Shown here piece by piece: positions 37,808 through 47,253 of a DNA stretch of 64,000 nucleotides. Positions within the stretch are counted from its first letter, which is position 1, and every line of letters begins with the position of its first letter. The notes beneath the pieces were generated by a model that was not told the DNA's origin, searched no databases, and was given only the letters and a program-made list of their open reading frames with translations. The position numbers and the translations under genes are program-made. The DNA comes from Ketobacter sp. MCCC 1A13808 (lineage in GTDB: Bacteria > Pseudomonadota > Gammaproteobacteria > Pseudomonadales > Ketobacteraceae), in assembly GCF_009746715.1 (NCBI RefSeq), contig NZ_VRKW01000001.1:248001-312000 (forward strand), read 5' to 3'.

Positions 37808-38605
37808 ATGTATTTTTTGCCCTTTCCCAAATCGCTGTGGCTGGCGACTTCAACTATTTCTTTGGCGCTGACCTGTGCCTGCCACGCTGCGCCCTCGGAC
37901 TCCTATTCAGCGGAATCCCGCGCCGTTCCCTATCAACAGGAAATGGATTTCAGGAAAGCGGCGCGGGAACAGCGGGAGAAAGAGATCCGCCTGGGTGAGA
38001 AGCTGCTCGAACAAAAACGGCAGACGCAGAACCAGTCCGGATCACGCAATCACACCGCCACTGAAACTGAACCGGAGCCGGTGCCAAAGTCAACGACGGC
38101 GCCTGACAATATCCGTCATCAAGCCAAGCCCTACCGTGGCTATCGTCAAACGGTCCGTGACGCCTATGCCGAACAACTGCCGATGGTAATTGGTGACAAT
38201 TGGATTCTGAAACACACGTACGCCGGTTGCAGCCTGCATTCATCCACCAAATTAATGAACGACGGGGTGGGCTTGACCTCGGTTAGCCTGGTGCTGACCG
38301 ATTACGTATGGGAGCTCAGAACCCAGTCCGATATTGAACCCCGCCACCCGCAAAACGGTATTCTCTTGCCCAACCAAAAGTTAGTGAGAGTGGAACAGGT
38401 TATGGAGAACACCAACGCCCAGTTTCCTGTGCACAGCAATGAAATTACCGCAGCATTGCAATCGGCGGACAGTTTAGAGGTACACTTGAGCTTCTGGCCT
38501 TCCTGGCCCATGACTGATATCGAAACCGCCCGAATAACGGTGTCGGGATTCTCGGCGGCTTACGATAAATGGCAACAGTGCAATCGTCATTTCGGATATC
38601 GTTGA
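37808..38605 (+). CDS. Exported protein of unknown function
   Basis: The 265-residue protein starts at the ATG at 37808 (GGAAG five nt upstream); an earlier ATG at 37787 would add seven residues before the signal peptide. A hydrophobic signal segment ends near CHAAPS, without a clear lipobox. A Gln/Glu/Arg-rich helix (FRKAAREQREKEIRLGEK) and a polar Ser/Thr/Pro linker follow to about residue 110. The C-terminal 150 residues look globular, with Cys near residue 140 and Cys near the end that could form a disulfide. I recognise no family. It lies between the DUF58 operon and glk. Confidence 0.75.
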   Translation: MYFLPFPKSLWLATSTISLALTCACHAAPSDSYSAESRAVPYQQEMDFRKAAREQREKEIRLGEKLLEQKRQTQNQSGSRNHTATETEPEPVPKSTTAPDNIRHQAKPYRGYRQTVRDAYAEQLPMVIGDNWILKHTYAGCSLHSSTKLMNDGVGLTSVSLVLTDYVWELRTQSDIEPRHPQNGILLPNQKLVRVEQVMENTNAQFPVHSNEITAALQSADSLEVHLSFWPSWPMTDIETARITVSGFSAAYDKWQQCNRHFGYR

Positions 38606-38707
38606 CCGCACTCCCCGTCATTCCCCCCTGTGTCCTGTCACTAGTGCTTGAGCGGAATTAATTGGTACACTGAGATCAGGCCAATGAATCAGGATGGAGT
38701 AAATTGC

Positions 38708-39679
38708 ATGACGACCACCTTGCTAGCGGATATCGGAGGCACCAAAACACAACTCGCACTGGCAGACGAAAACGCCCACATCAGCCAGCCGTTCTATGCC
38801 CTGAACAAAGAACACACTCAATTCGAATCGCTGTTAACGCAATATTTACAGGACAAGCCAAAACCGGTGAATGCCGTGATCGCAGTTGCTGGTCCGGTTG
38901 ACGGCAACATCCGTTGCCAAATGACCAACCTGTCCTGGTTAATCGATGGCATTCGATTGAAACAACAATTCGGTTTCAGCAAAGTGGTGGTGATGAACGA
39001 TCTGCAAGCCACCTCTTGGGGGCTGACCTCCACTACTGAACAGGCCGCGTTACGTCTGCTGCCGAGCGGTGGAGAGCCGGCACCACAGTTGAACTTCAAT
39101 TTACCTGTCGTGGTGATCAGTCCCGGCACCGGACTGGGCCAATCCTGCATCTACCCCCATGACGGAGACTATGTGATTGCCGCCACCGAAGGCGGACACA
39201 AAACTATTGCGCCTTTCGATAATTTGTCTGCACAGTTAATCGCGAACCAATGGCGACAAAGCAGCCGGCCGGTTAGCTGGGAGAACTGGTTTTCAGGATC
39301 CGGTATTGCCAATTTGTATAGTGCAATGTACCCAGGACAGACCGTTCCGGACAACGAAGAGATCGGCCGGCGCGCCAATCAGGATCCAAGCTCTGATTGC
39401 GGCAAGGTAATGGACGTGTTTGCCAAAGCCGTTTACGCCGAGGCCGGCAACCTGGTATTGCAATATTTGGGTTGGGGCGGCGTGATTGTGGCCGGTGGCA
39501 TTCCTGCAAAACTGCAAAACCTATTCAGCAAGCCGGAGAATATTCAGTACCTGAGCAGCAAAAACGAATATCTGGATCGGTTGCGATCCGTGCCTGTCGC
39601 CTTATGTCTGGAACAGAATATTCCGATTCGGGGGGCAGCGGTTTACAGTCGGCGGTTACTGAAATCAGAGCCGACTTAA
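38708..39679 (+). CDS. glk: Glucokinase
   Basis: The 323-residue ROK-unrelated bacterial glucokinase phosphorylates glucose with ATP. The N-terminal phosphate loop LLADIGGTKTQLALAD, AVAGPVDGNIRCQMTNLSW, NDLQATSWG with the catalytic Asp, and GTGLGQSCIY are all present. The ATG at 38708 has GGAG 8 nt upstream and matches family starts, although the frame is open from 38648. It is not linked here to Entner-Doudoroff genes. The stop overlaps the stop of the convergent AraC regulator (TTAA). Confidence 0.94.
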   Translation: MTTTLLADIGGTKTQLALADENAHISQPFYALNKEHTQFESLLTQYLQDKPKPVNAVIAVAGPVDGNIRCQMTNLSWLIDGIRLKQQFGFSKVVVMNDLQATSWGLTSTTEQAALRLLPSGGEPAPQLNFNLPVVVISPGTGLGQSCIYPHDGDYVIAATEGGHKTIAPFDNLSAQLIANQWRQSSRPVSWENWFSGSGIANLYSAMYPGQTVPDNEEIGRRANQDPSSDCGKVMDVFAKAVYAEAGNLVLQYLGWGGVIVAGGIPAKLQNLFSKPENIQYLSSKNEYLDRLRSVPVALCLEQNIPIRGAAVYSRRLLKSEPT

Positions 39680-40701
39680 AGACCCCGGTTGGCCAATGCC
39701 TGTTTACGATAGGCACCGGGAGATTCGCCTTGCCAACGTTTGAACGCGTGATAAAAGTTCGAAATATCCGAAAACCCCAACAGCTCCGCCAGCTCCTCCA
39801 TATCGACTCCCGGATCACTCAAATCACGCAGCGCTCTTTGATGACGACATTGATCCCGGATGGTAACAAAAGACGTATTTTCCAACTTTAGTTTTCGCTG
39901 CAAGGTGCGGGGGGTCATATTGAAATTGGCGGCCACGTCTTCCAGCTGGGTAGCAGCTGCGCCCAGATTACGCGAAATAAAATAGGCTACTTTTGCAGCC
40001 AAAGTCTCCCGGCTTTCAATGGATTTCAACTTGTCTTTGGCACGCGCCCTCACCCCGGAATGATACTCAGGATAAGACGTGAGCAAAGGTTCCGATAACT
40101 GCCGCTTGTCAAACACCAATTCATTACGCAGGCAACCAAACTCCACGCTGGTATTAAAAATACGCTGATATTCGTCAACATAATCCGGCTGCGTGTGTAC
40201 AAATCGAACCTTCGTCAATCGCAGTCCCTGGGGAATAATTGCGTTTGCGATAGAAAATATAGAGGCGGCCATCACATCGTGATGAGCGATCCAATTGGAT
40301 TTCACTAAAACACGGTCGACCGAATACACCAACACCGCGTTGAAACCCAGAGTTTCAAGGGAAAATGACGTCAGAGGTGTGACCAAATCTTTAAACAGAA
40401 ACAACTCATCCAGCGCCTCTTGAACGTTGCGGCTGGTAGCAATGAGTTGGCCTACCAGATCCAGGCTATGGTATTGGATGGATTCTCCCAACAACAACCC
40501 GAAAGCCGGATTATTCATACCCTGATACGCTGCATCGAATAACTTTAATTGCTGCTCAACGCTTACAAAGGTACCCGAGTGGCTCAACACCCCAGGGTCC
40601 ACCTCTGCTGAATGCAACAGCGTTTCCACATTTAGCCGATTACGAATGGCTAAATCCAGAATAGCGGGAATGATCGCAGCGGGAAGCAACCTATCTTTCA
40701 T
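39676..40701 (-). CDS. AraC-family transcriptional regulator (OruR/ArgR-like N-terminal domain)
   Basis: The 341-residue regulator has an N-terminal arabinose-binding-like domain of the type found in many Pseudomonas AraC regulators (LLLGESIQYHSLDLVGQLIATS). The C-terminal double helix-turn-helix contains VAANFNMTPRTLQRKLKLE and LAELLGFSDISNFYHAFKRW, ending GESPGAYRKQ. Ligand and targets are unknown. It is convergent with glk rather than divergent from a catabolic gene, so position gives no target. Confidence 0.9.
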   Translation of the reverse strand: MKDRLLPAAIIPAILDLAIRNRLNVETLLHSAEVDPGVLSHSGTFVSVEQQLKLFDAAYQGMNNPAFGLLLGESIQYHSLDLVGQLIATSRNVQEALDELFLFKDLVTPLTSFSLETLGFNAVLVYSVDRVLVKSNWIAHHDVMAASIFSIANAIIPQGLRLTKVRFVHTQPDYVDEYQRIFNTSVEFGCLRNELVFDKRQLSEPLLTSYPEYHSGVRARAKDKLKSIESRETLAAKVAYFISRNLGAAATQLEDVAANFNMTPRTLQRKLKLENTSFVTIRDQCRHQRALRDLSDPGVDMEELAELLGFSDISNFYHAFKRWQGESPGAYRKQALANRGL

Positions 40702-40836
40702 AAATTATAAACATGGTTTATCTGTACAACCCGATATTTAAAAAGGGATAACGAGGCCGAAACACACACCATTGCGGCCAATGCAGACAGAATACGTCTA
40801 AAGTGAGAGCGAAACAACAGAACACGTGGATGCACT

Positions 40837-43329
40837 TCAAATGTTCAGAAAGCGGATAATTTTGCGGTTAAGTTCATCATAGGAAATAGGTTTGGCAATA
40901 TAGTCTACCATTCCCGCTTCTAACGCCATATTACGATGCTTATCGAGCACATGCGCAGACAATGCAATTATCGGACAATTTTTCAGGCCTTTCGCTTTCT
41001 GCCATTTGATAATGCGTGACGCGGCTTCGTATCCATCCATTACCGGCATTTCACAATCCATTAAAATCAGATCATAAGGTTGTTCTCGAGATTGTACTTT
41101 TTCCATCGCAGTACGACCATTATCCGCCATGTCTGCATCCAATCCCATTTTTTTCAGAAAACCAACAATCACATTCTGATTGATCTCGTTATCTTCCACT
41201 ACCAGAATTTCCGGTTGCGCGTTTTCCACAGCGATCGAATTAATGGCAATCGTTTCATCCAGTTTAGCACTGCTTTCAATTAACGACCCGTCAAAGAGCT
41301 CAAGAACAATAGCGTGTTCGGCTATCTGTACCGGATCGGGTATCCCCAGGGGGACATGGAACCAAAAGCAGGAGCCATCTCCGGGTTCGCTTTGCACGCC
41401 CATTTCGCCGCCCATCAACTGAGCAAATTGCTGGCTGATCACCAGACCCAGACCCACCCCTAATCGAGGTGCATTCCACCCCTGATCAAGTTGCGAAAAC
41501 GATTGAAACAGTTTGGTCTGGTCATCCTGGGTAATTCCGATACCGGAATCTTCCACCTCGAATCTCAGCACCAACTTGTCATTGTGGATCTGGTCCGTTA
41601 ACTGCACATTGATATGTACGTAACCTTTTTCTGTGTATTTGAACGCATTAGACAATGTGTTCAGGATAATCTGTCGAATGCGTGTCACGTCCCCCACCAA
41701 CTGAAGCGGGGTGCCGGGAGCAATAAAACAACCCAATTCAATACCTTTGAAGCGGGCATCGTATTCATAGATAGCACAGGCATCACTCAGAACACTTTGC
41801 AAATCGAATTGCTTGGAATTGAATTTCATTTTGCCCGCTTCTATTTTGGAATAATCAAGGATATCGCTGATTACTTCCAGTAGACCTTTTCCTGCGTTCT
41901 GTATTGCTGTGACATACCGCTTCTGATCTTTATCCAGGGATGTACCCAGTATCAACTCCGTTAAACCCAACACCCCGTTCATTGGTGTTCTGATCTCATG
42001 GCTGACCTTGGCCATGAATTCGGTTTTGATCAGGCTTTCGTCCTTGATCATTTGTATTTTGTTGCTCAATATGCGGTGTTCTTTCTCCATTATCTTCAGC
42101 CTCGACCCCAAGGCTACTGACAGCACGATTAACTCGCACACCCACACGGCGCTGACACCGTAAGTAATCCAACGGACGTCCGTACGCAATACGAATAAAT
42201 TCAGCACCACCCAAGCGGTCATCAGGAAGACGATACCGAAGCCGAGTAGAAAAACCGGAGCAGATGTATGTCCGTCCAACCAGCGGTAGATACCAATCAA
42301 AATCAAATAACAACAAGTAAGTAAAGTATAGAGTGCAATACCGATGTGCAATTGTCTTAGGGGCGCCACCAGTGCGGCGAAGACAAAAGCCACTGCCACA
42401 AAGAACAGTAGATTACCTACCTGGTACAATCGACGATGATATTTCCTTAGTTCAAGAAATTCAGAACCGAATAACAAGGCCCCGGCAACGCTAAGACTGA
42501 TCGCGATTATGGCTCCGGTATCCTGTAGCTCCAGCGCTATCCACAGCTCTGATAACGTGCCGTCCATAAAGGTCATATATAACACGCCACCAATCACATG
42601 CAGCGAAAAATAGAAATACACCCATTCCCTGGACGAAAAATACTGAACCAGGTTATAAACCAGCAATGCCAATGCAATTCCGTACATGATTCCCAGTAGG
42701 CGCTCAGTCCATTGGCTGTGCTCAACATAAGAGAGGTTGTCATAGACTCTGATAGGCAACATGATATTGGTCGAAGAACGAACCCGGACCATACAATTCT
42801 GGATGGCGCTGGCTTGCATATTCAAGGGAACGACAAAGTTTCTTAATTTTAACAGACGGCTGTCATACTGGATGTGATCGCCAGCCGGGGTATAACGGGG
42901 CTGCTGGTCTGCGCCAAAACAATAAAATTCCAACTGGTCCAGGATGGCGTAATCCACTTCCATTAATACCATTCTGTCAACGCTGGTCCCATTTTTTAAT
43001 GAAAAATAAAACCAATTATTGCCATCACGAAAGCCCAGATTGGGTGATGCATCCTGCAGCCCGTTAAATGCACCTTGCTGATATTTCAGCAATGCGTCAT
43101 CGAAGGAGGAGTTCCCACGCCTGTCGTGCCAATACAACAAGTACGGCGCCAGGTCGATGCCTTCGGCTTTTCCAGGTATAACAGCAAACGGGTTGCTTGA
43201 CGGGCCATTGTGCGCGTGAGCAGAGCCACACAGTAACGCAACCAGCAACATTTGCATCAGCCAGGCAGGCGTGTGACGCAGCATCCCGTTAAAACCGCCC
43301 GTTGACGGAAACAGTACGGCCGGTATCAT
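40837..43329 (-). CDS. Hybrid sensor histidine kinase, 7TM-DISM type, with C-terminal receiver
   Basis: The 830-residue kinase has an N-terminal signal segment; the ATG at 43284 (residue 16) would also give a good signal peptide, and neither start has a clear ribosome-binding site. A DISMED2-like sensor domain (about 50-200) and seven membrane helices (about 210-405) follow. HisKA contains H444 in SHEIRTPMNG, and HATPase has NTLSNAFKYT, DSGIGITQD and GVGLGLVIS. The C-terminal receiver has LILMDCEMPVMDGY and IAKPISY. Domain order matches the 25.3-kb kinase but without its extra degenerate receiver. No HPt. Confidence 0.93.
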   Translation of the reverse strand: MIPAVLFPSTGGFNGMLRHTPAWLMQMLLVALLCGSAHAHNGPSSNPFAVIPGKAEGIDLAPYLLYWHDRRGNSSFDDALLKYQQGAFNGLQDASPNLGFRDGNNWFYFSLKNGTSVDRMVLMEVDYAILDQLEFYCFGADQQPRYTPAGDHIQYDSRLLKLRNFVVPLNMQASAIQNCMVRVRSSTNIMLPIRVYDNLSYVEHSQWTERLLGIMYGIALALLVYNLVQYFSSREWVYFYFSLHVIGGVLYMTFMDGTLSELWIALELQDTGAIIAISLSVAGALLFGSEFLELRKYHRRLYQVGNLLFFVAVAFVFAALVAPLRQLHIGIALYTLLTCCYLILIGIYRWLDGHTSAPVFLLGFGIVFLMTAWVVLNLFVLRTDVRWITYGVSAVWVCELIVLSVALGSRLKIMEKEHRILSNKIQMIKDESLIKTEFMAKVSHEIRTPMNGVLGLTELILGTSLDKDQKRYVTAIQNAGKGLLEVISDILDYSKIEAGKMKFNSKQFDLQSVLSDACAIYEYDARFKGIELGCFIAPGTPLQLVGDVTRIRQIILNTLSNAFKYTEKGYVHINVQLTDQIHNDKLVLRFEVEDSGIGITQDDQTKLFQSFSQLDQGWNAPRLGVGLGLVISQQFAQLMGGEMGVQSEPGDGSCFWFHVPLGIPDPVQIAEHAIVLELFDGSLIESSAKLDETIAINSIAVENAQPEILVVEDNEINQNVIVGFLKKMGLDADMADNGRTAMEKVQSREQPYDLILMDCEMPVMDGYEAASRIIKWQKAKGLKNCPIIALSAHVLDKHRNMALEAGMVDYIAKPISYDELNRKIIRFLNI

Positions 43330-43509
43330 TTTTATAATTATTCATTGGCAACATTAGCTTCTGATTTCCTGTGACCTACAGACTTTAGAATATACTGGAG
43401 CCCGCTTCTGCTCAATCTGTCCGAGTTCGGACTGTCTAACCAAATCGCTTTACATCCAAATCAGAGCTTACACCGTAATTACTCTTGCATAAGGTATTCG
43501 AATCAACCG

Positions 43510-46416
43510 TTATTTTCCACGGCGGCTTTTGGAGTCTGAAATCGAAGTACCGGTTTCAAGGTTTACACGTTGATCCGGCCAGATCACGTCGAATGGCTCT
43601 GGTTTGGAAATATGGTAGCCCTGGGCGTAATCCACACCCAGCAACATGAGCACTTCCAGAATACTTTCGTTTTCAACAAATTCAGCAACAGTGACCAACC
43701 CGAACACTCTGGATACTTCCACTACTGCACGCACCAAAGCCTGATCTTCGGGTTCTTCCGGCAGATGACGGATAAAGGAACCGTCGATCTTTACCATATC
43801 AATTGGCAGCTGTTTTATATGATACAGCGAAGAAAAACCGACACCAAAATCATCCAATGCAAACTTGCAGCCGAGCTTTTTGATATCCCGCATTTTCTGC
43901 GCGGTAGAAACAGCGTCCTCCACAGCAGAGGTTTCAGTAATTTCAAAAATAATTTCAGCCGGATTTACGTTATAGAATTTGAACTTGTGTGCAATCTCAT
44001 CGTACAAGTCCGGATTGCGGAAAGATACACCGGATAAATTAATCGCAAACACCGCATCGACACCGGCCCGCTCCAACACCTGTTTGCGCAACAACACCTT
44101 ATCGATCACTTTAAGATCCACATCCTGAATCAATCCCGAGTTTTCGGCTGATTGGATGAACTTGAAGGTAGGAAGCGGTTGCCCCTCCTCATCAAAAACC
44201 CTTAACAACGCTTCGAAATGGGAAAGCCGATTTTCTTCTATATTCTGAATCGGCTGGAATACGACATTCAAACCGTCAGTGGCCAGCGCCTCTTTTACCT
44301 TTTCGTTCCAGTACACCCGTTCATGAGTACGCTCACGATCATGTTCATCCGGTGAATAGATATGCCAGCCATTACGACCGGAAGTTTTGGCCTGGTACAT
44401 CGCTATATCCGCGTTAGCCACCAAATCATCAACAAATTCGCCATGATGCGGAAACAACGCAATGCCAATGCTGGTCGATACCCGGTGAACGCGACCATTG
44501 CCCAGCACCTCGACACTGGCCAGCGCGTCGCATAATCGCGATGCGACTTTGCCTACTGCATCAACCTCGACTTCACGCAGCAACATTGCAAACTCATCGC
44601 CTCCTAACCGGAAAATCTGATCTGAATCACGTGCTTCGATAGACAAGCGTTCAGACACTCTTCGCAGCAATTCGTCACCCACCTTATGCCCACTGGTGTC
44701 GTTTACATCCTTGAACTGATCCAGATCAAAAAACAAAATAGCGCCAATGCGATCATAGCGTTTGGCATGAGAAATGGATTTTTGCAACTCCTCCCCAAAG
44801 CGGCGACGATTGAACAAGCCGGTAAGCGGATCATGGGAGGCCAGCCACCCTAAACGTTCTTCTGCTTCTTTCCGTTCACTGATATCCAGCGCAATACTGA
44901 GTATCTGGTTTTGTTCCTTTACATTGGGCAATAAAGAATGGTGCCAGGCCATATAAACTGTGGTGCCATCCTTTCTTACTACTGCGGACTCATGATGCAA
45001 TTCATTACGAAAACCGTTCACTAACTCATTCAACTGGAAGCGTAAATCCGGCAATTGCTCGTTATGGGGTAATAGCCAGAAAAAAGATTTTCCCACCAGC
45101 TCCGTAGTATCGTAGCCGGTTATCGACCCACAATGGTGATTGGCCATGGATATACACCCGGTGCGATCCTGTGTGATGATCAAGGCATGGGCCGTGTCCA
45201 AAATGCTCTGCACAAATTGCTTTTCAGCTTGCAGGTCGTCGGTCTTTTTCTCCAGTTGCTCGGCACGGGTGTGCAATTCCGATTGCAGTTCCTCCAGTAA
45301 ATGGGAAAGCCGCAACGCTGAGCTATTCAGAATATCGCTCTCATCTGAAAACGGAATGTCCCGCTGCAAAGCATTTAGTTCCTTCCGTATATAGGTGAAT
45401 TTTTGCGTTGCCAGCAGGGGCAAAACCGAGGCCATAATCCTCAGCCGATTAAGCGGTCCCCATAACGTAGTCAACAACACCACTTCCGCAAACACCAGTC
45501 CGACCAGGGCAAAGATTAAGCCGTTACGCTGCAGGGTTTCGTGCTGCGTCATTTCAGCAGTGATATCGGAAATCAGATACACTTCGCCCTGACGCGGAAA
45601 TACCGCGCCCTGTAATGGGCGTAAAACAATTTCATAGGATCGTTTGTCGCGCGCGATCTGTAAGCCGTTAAATACGTCTGCGCGACTGTACTGATTCGCC
45701 AATTCAACCAGTAACGGAATATCCTTTGTCATTACCGAAGCCGTCAGTATTTCGCTGCCCCAATTAATAAGATAGTGCTCGTTATTATCCAACTGGGATT
45801 GATTACGGCGCACGGCCAGTGCGACTCGCGCCTTGGAAATGGCATGGAAATGCTGAATGATCTGATCCAGATAGGCACTGTATACCACCATCCCCCTGCC
45901 CCAGCCAGGCAGCTCCAATGGCACAACCACATACAGTTCACAGGTATCGAAACAGGCTAACGCAGAACGAGGCTGCCAATCGATGCGAAATTTTTCAAGC
46001 ATGCCGGGCGGTATCCTAGGATCACCCTGCCACAGTAAAACCTCATCAGTTGGTGAAAACACCACGGCTGAATTTACCGCGCTTTCCTCCCGCAGCGTCT
46101 CCCAATAGGGTGCAATACGCTGCTGAATGTCATCTTTGTTGCCGCTGCGGATGGCCGCTTCGACCCCTTCAATTTGCACCAGAATACGGGCCACCGCCTC
46201 CATCCGGTGAGCTTTTCTGTCCAGCAGGGCATCTAATTGTTCAACATAACGCTGGGTACGGTCTTTGCCCATTTCATTTAGCTGTAACTGAGCGGAATAG
46301 TGGGAGGCCAGCATAAAAATAATGAACACAACGACAAGCAACGCGCTGGTTAGAGCCAAAGCGCGCCACTTTAAGCTAATAAACCGCTCTTGTTTCCTGT
46401 GTCCGAATTCTGACAT
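43510..46416 (-). CDS. Membrane-bound sensor PAS-GGDEF-EAL protein
   Basis: The 968-residue protein could make and/or degrade c-di-GMP. Two membrane helices (about 17-38 and 296-320) bracket a periplasmic sensor domain of about 255 residues. A short coiled coil leads to a PAS domain (about 395-515). The GGDEF domain has an intact GGDEF near residue 605 and an RDSD inhibitory site before it. The EAL domain retains EALLR, EITET, DDFGVGFSSL and QGYHIS. Both active sites look functional, so net activity cannot be predicted. It has its own transcription unit between the 7TM kinase and hda. Confidence 0.94.
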   Translation of the reverse strand: MSEFGHRKQERFISLKWRALALTSALLVVVFIIFMLASHYSAQLQLNEMGKDRTQRYVEQLDALLDRKAHRMEAVARILVQIEGVEAAIRSGNKDDIQQRIAPYWETLREESAVNSAVVFSPTDEVLLWQGDPRIPPGMLEKFRIDWQPRSALACFDTCELYVVVPLELPGWGRGMVVYSAYLDQIIQHFHAISKARVALAVRRNQSQLDNNEHYLINWGSEILTASVMTKDIPLLVELANQYSRADVFNGLQIARDKRSYEIVLRPLQGAVFPRQGEVYLISDITAEMTQHETLQRNGLIFALVGLVFAEVVLLTTLWGPLNRLRIMASVLPLLATQKFTYIRKELNALQRDIPFSDESDILNSSALRLSHLLEELQSELHTRAEQLEKKTDDLQAEKQFVQSILDTAHALIITQDRTGCISMANHHCGSITGYDTTELVGKSFFWLLPHNEQLPDLRFQLNELVNGFRNELHHESAVVRKDGTTVYMAWHHSLLPNVKEQNQILSIALDISERKEAEERLGWLASHDPLTGLFNRRRFGEELQKSISHAKRYDRIGAILFFDLDQFKDVNDTSGHKVGDELLRRVSERLSIEARDSDQIFRLGGDEFAMLLREVEVDAVGKVASRLCDALASVEVLGNGRVHRVSTSIGIALFPHHGEFVDDLVANADIAMYQAKTSGRNGWHIYSPDEHDRERTHERVYWNEKVKEALATDGLNVVFQPIQNIEENRLSHFEALLRVFDEEGQPLPTFKFIQSAENSGLIQDVDLKVIDKVLLRKQVLERAGVDAVFAINLSGVSFRNPDLYDEIAHKFKFYNVNPAEIIFEITETSAVEDAVSTAQKMRDIKKLGCKFALDDFGVGFSSLYHIKQLPIDMVKIDGSFIRHLPEEPEDQALVRAVVEVSRVFGLVTVAEFVENESILEVLMLLGVDYAQGYHISKPEPFDVIWPDQRVNLETGTSISDSKSRRGK

Positions 46417-46498
46417 GAATGATGGGTTGAACTCGTTTAATTACGCCGAGCCTCATCTGGGGCTGCTGCGGCCTTCCTAACAAGTATAGATGAGAGTT

Positions 46499-47230
46499 CT
46501 ACCAACCCATGACCTTTTTCACAAATGGAATTGTGATCAGGCGTTTTTCCTGCAAGGACTGCAGATCCAGGCGTTCTATGACGGCTTTCAGCGAGTTCAG
46601 ATCGCGGCCGGAGCGATTGAGGATATAGGTGGCCACGTCTTCGGAAACAGAAAACCCCCGCTGTCGTGCCATCGACTCCAGCGCATCCGCCCTACCGGCA
46701 TCGTCCAGCGCCGTTAATTGATAAATTTCCATAGCGCTGAGGCGGGAGATCAGATCTGGTAATGACAGTTGTATTTGCTGGGGCGGTGCTTCAGAGGCAA
46801 CGAGCAGCGCGTGACCCCGGTCTTTTAATTGGTTGTACAGGTGGAACAGAGCTTCCTGCCATTGACCATGGCCGCGCATACAATCCAGATCATCCACCAC
46901 CACCAGGTCGAATTCGCTGACGCCGGTAAGTAAGCTTGTTGACAGATCTCGGGCCTGTGCTGCATCCAGGAAGAACACCCTCTGGCCGCTTTGTTCGGCT
47001 AACTGACAGGTTGCCAGCAGCAAATGACTTTTTCCGGTTTGCTCGCCGCCCCACAGATACAGCCAATCCGGCTTGCTGTCCGGATATTGATGCAAGCGGT
47101 CTCGCGCTTGCGCCACCTGCTTCAGACGGGACAGGATTTGCTCATTGCCGGTTTCGATAAAATTTTTGAAATCTGAATTGGGCTTGCGCGATAAATGTAA
47201 CGCAAGCTGCGGATGGGCAGTGTCACTCAT
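46499..47230 (-). CDS. hda: DnaA regulatory inactivator Hda
   Basis: Hda is an AAA+ DnaA paralogue that, with the DNA clamp, stimulates DnaA-ATP hydrolysis to prevent re-initiation. The 243-residue protein has an N-terminal clamp-binding-like sequence (HPQLALHLSRKP), an ATP-binding loop reading WGGEQTGKSHLLLA, Walker B LVVVDDLDCM, and a lid domain (GFSVSEDVATYILNRSGRDL). An upstream GTG at 47266 would lie inside the DUF2066 gene; the ATG at 47230 fits homologues better. Confidence 0.92.
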   Translation of the reverse strand: MSDTAHPQLALHLSRKPNSDFKNFIETGNEQILSRLKQVAQARDRLHQYPDSKPDWLYLWGGEQTGKSHLLLATCQLAEQSGQRVFFLDAAQARDLSTSLLTGVSEFDLVVVDDLDCMRGHGQWQEALFHLYNQLKDRGHALLVASEAPPQQIQLSLPDLISRLSAMEIYQLTALDDAGRADALESMARQRGFSVSEDVATYILNRSGRDLNSLKAVIERLDLQSLQEKRLITIPFVKKVMGW

Positions 47231-47253
47231 GGCGGTTCCGTAGCCGGACTTTT

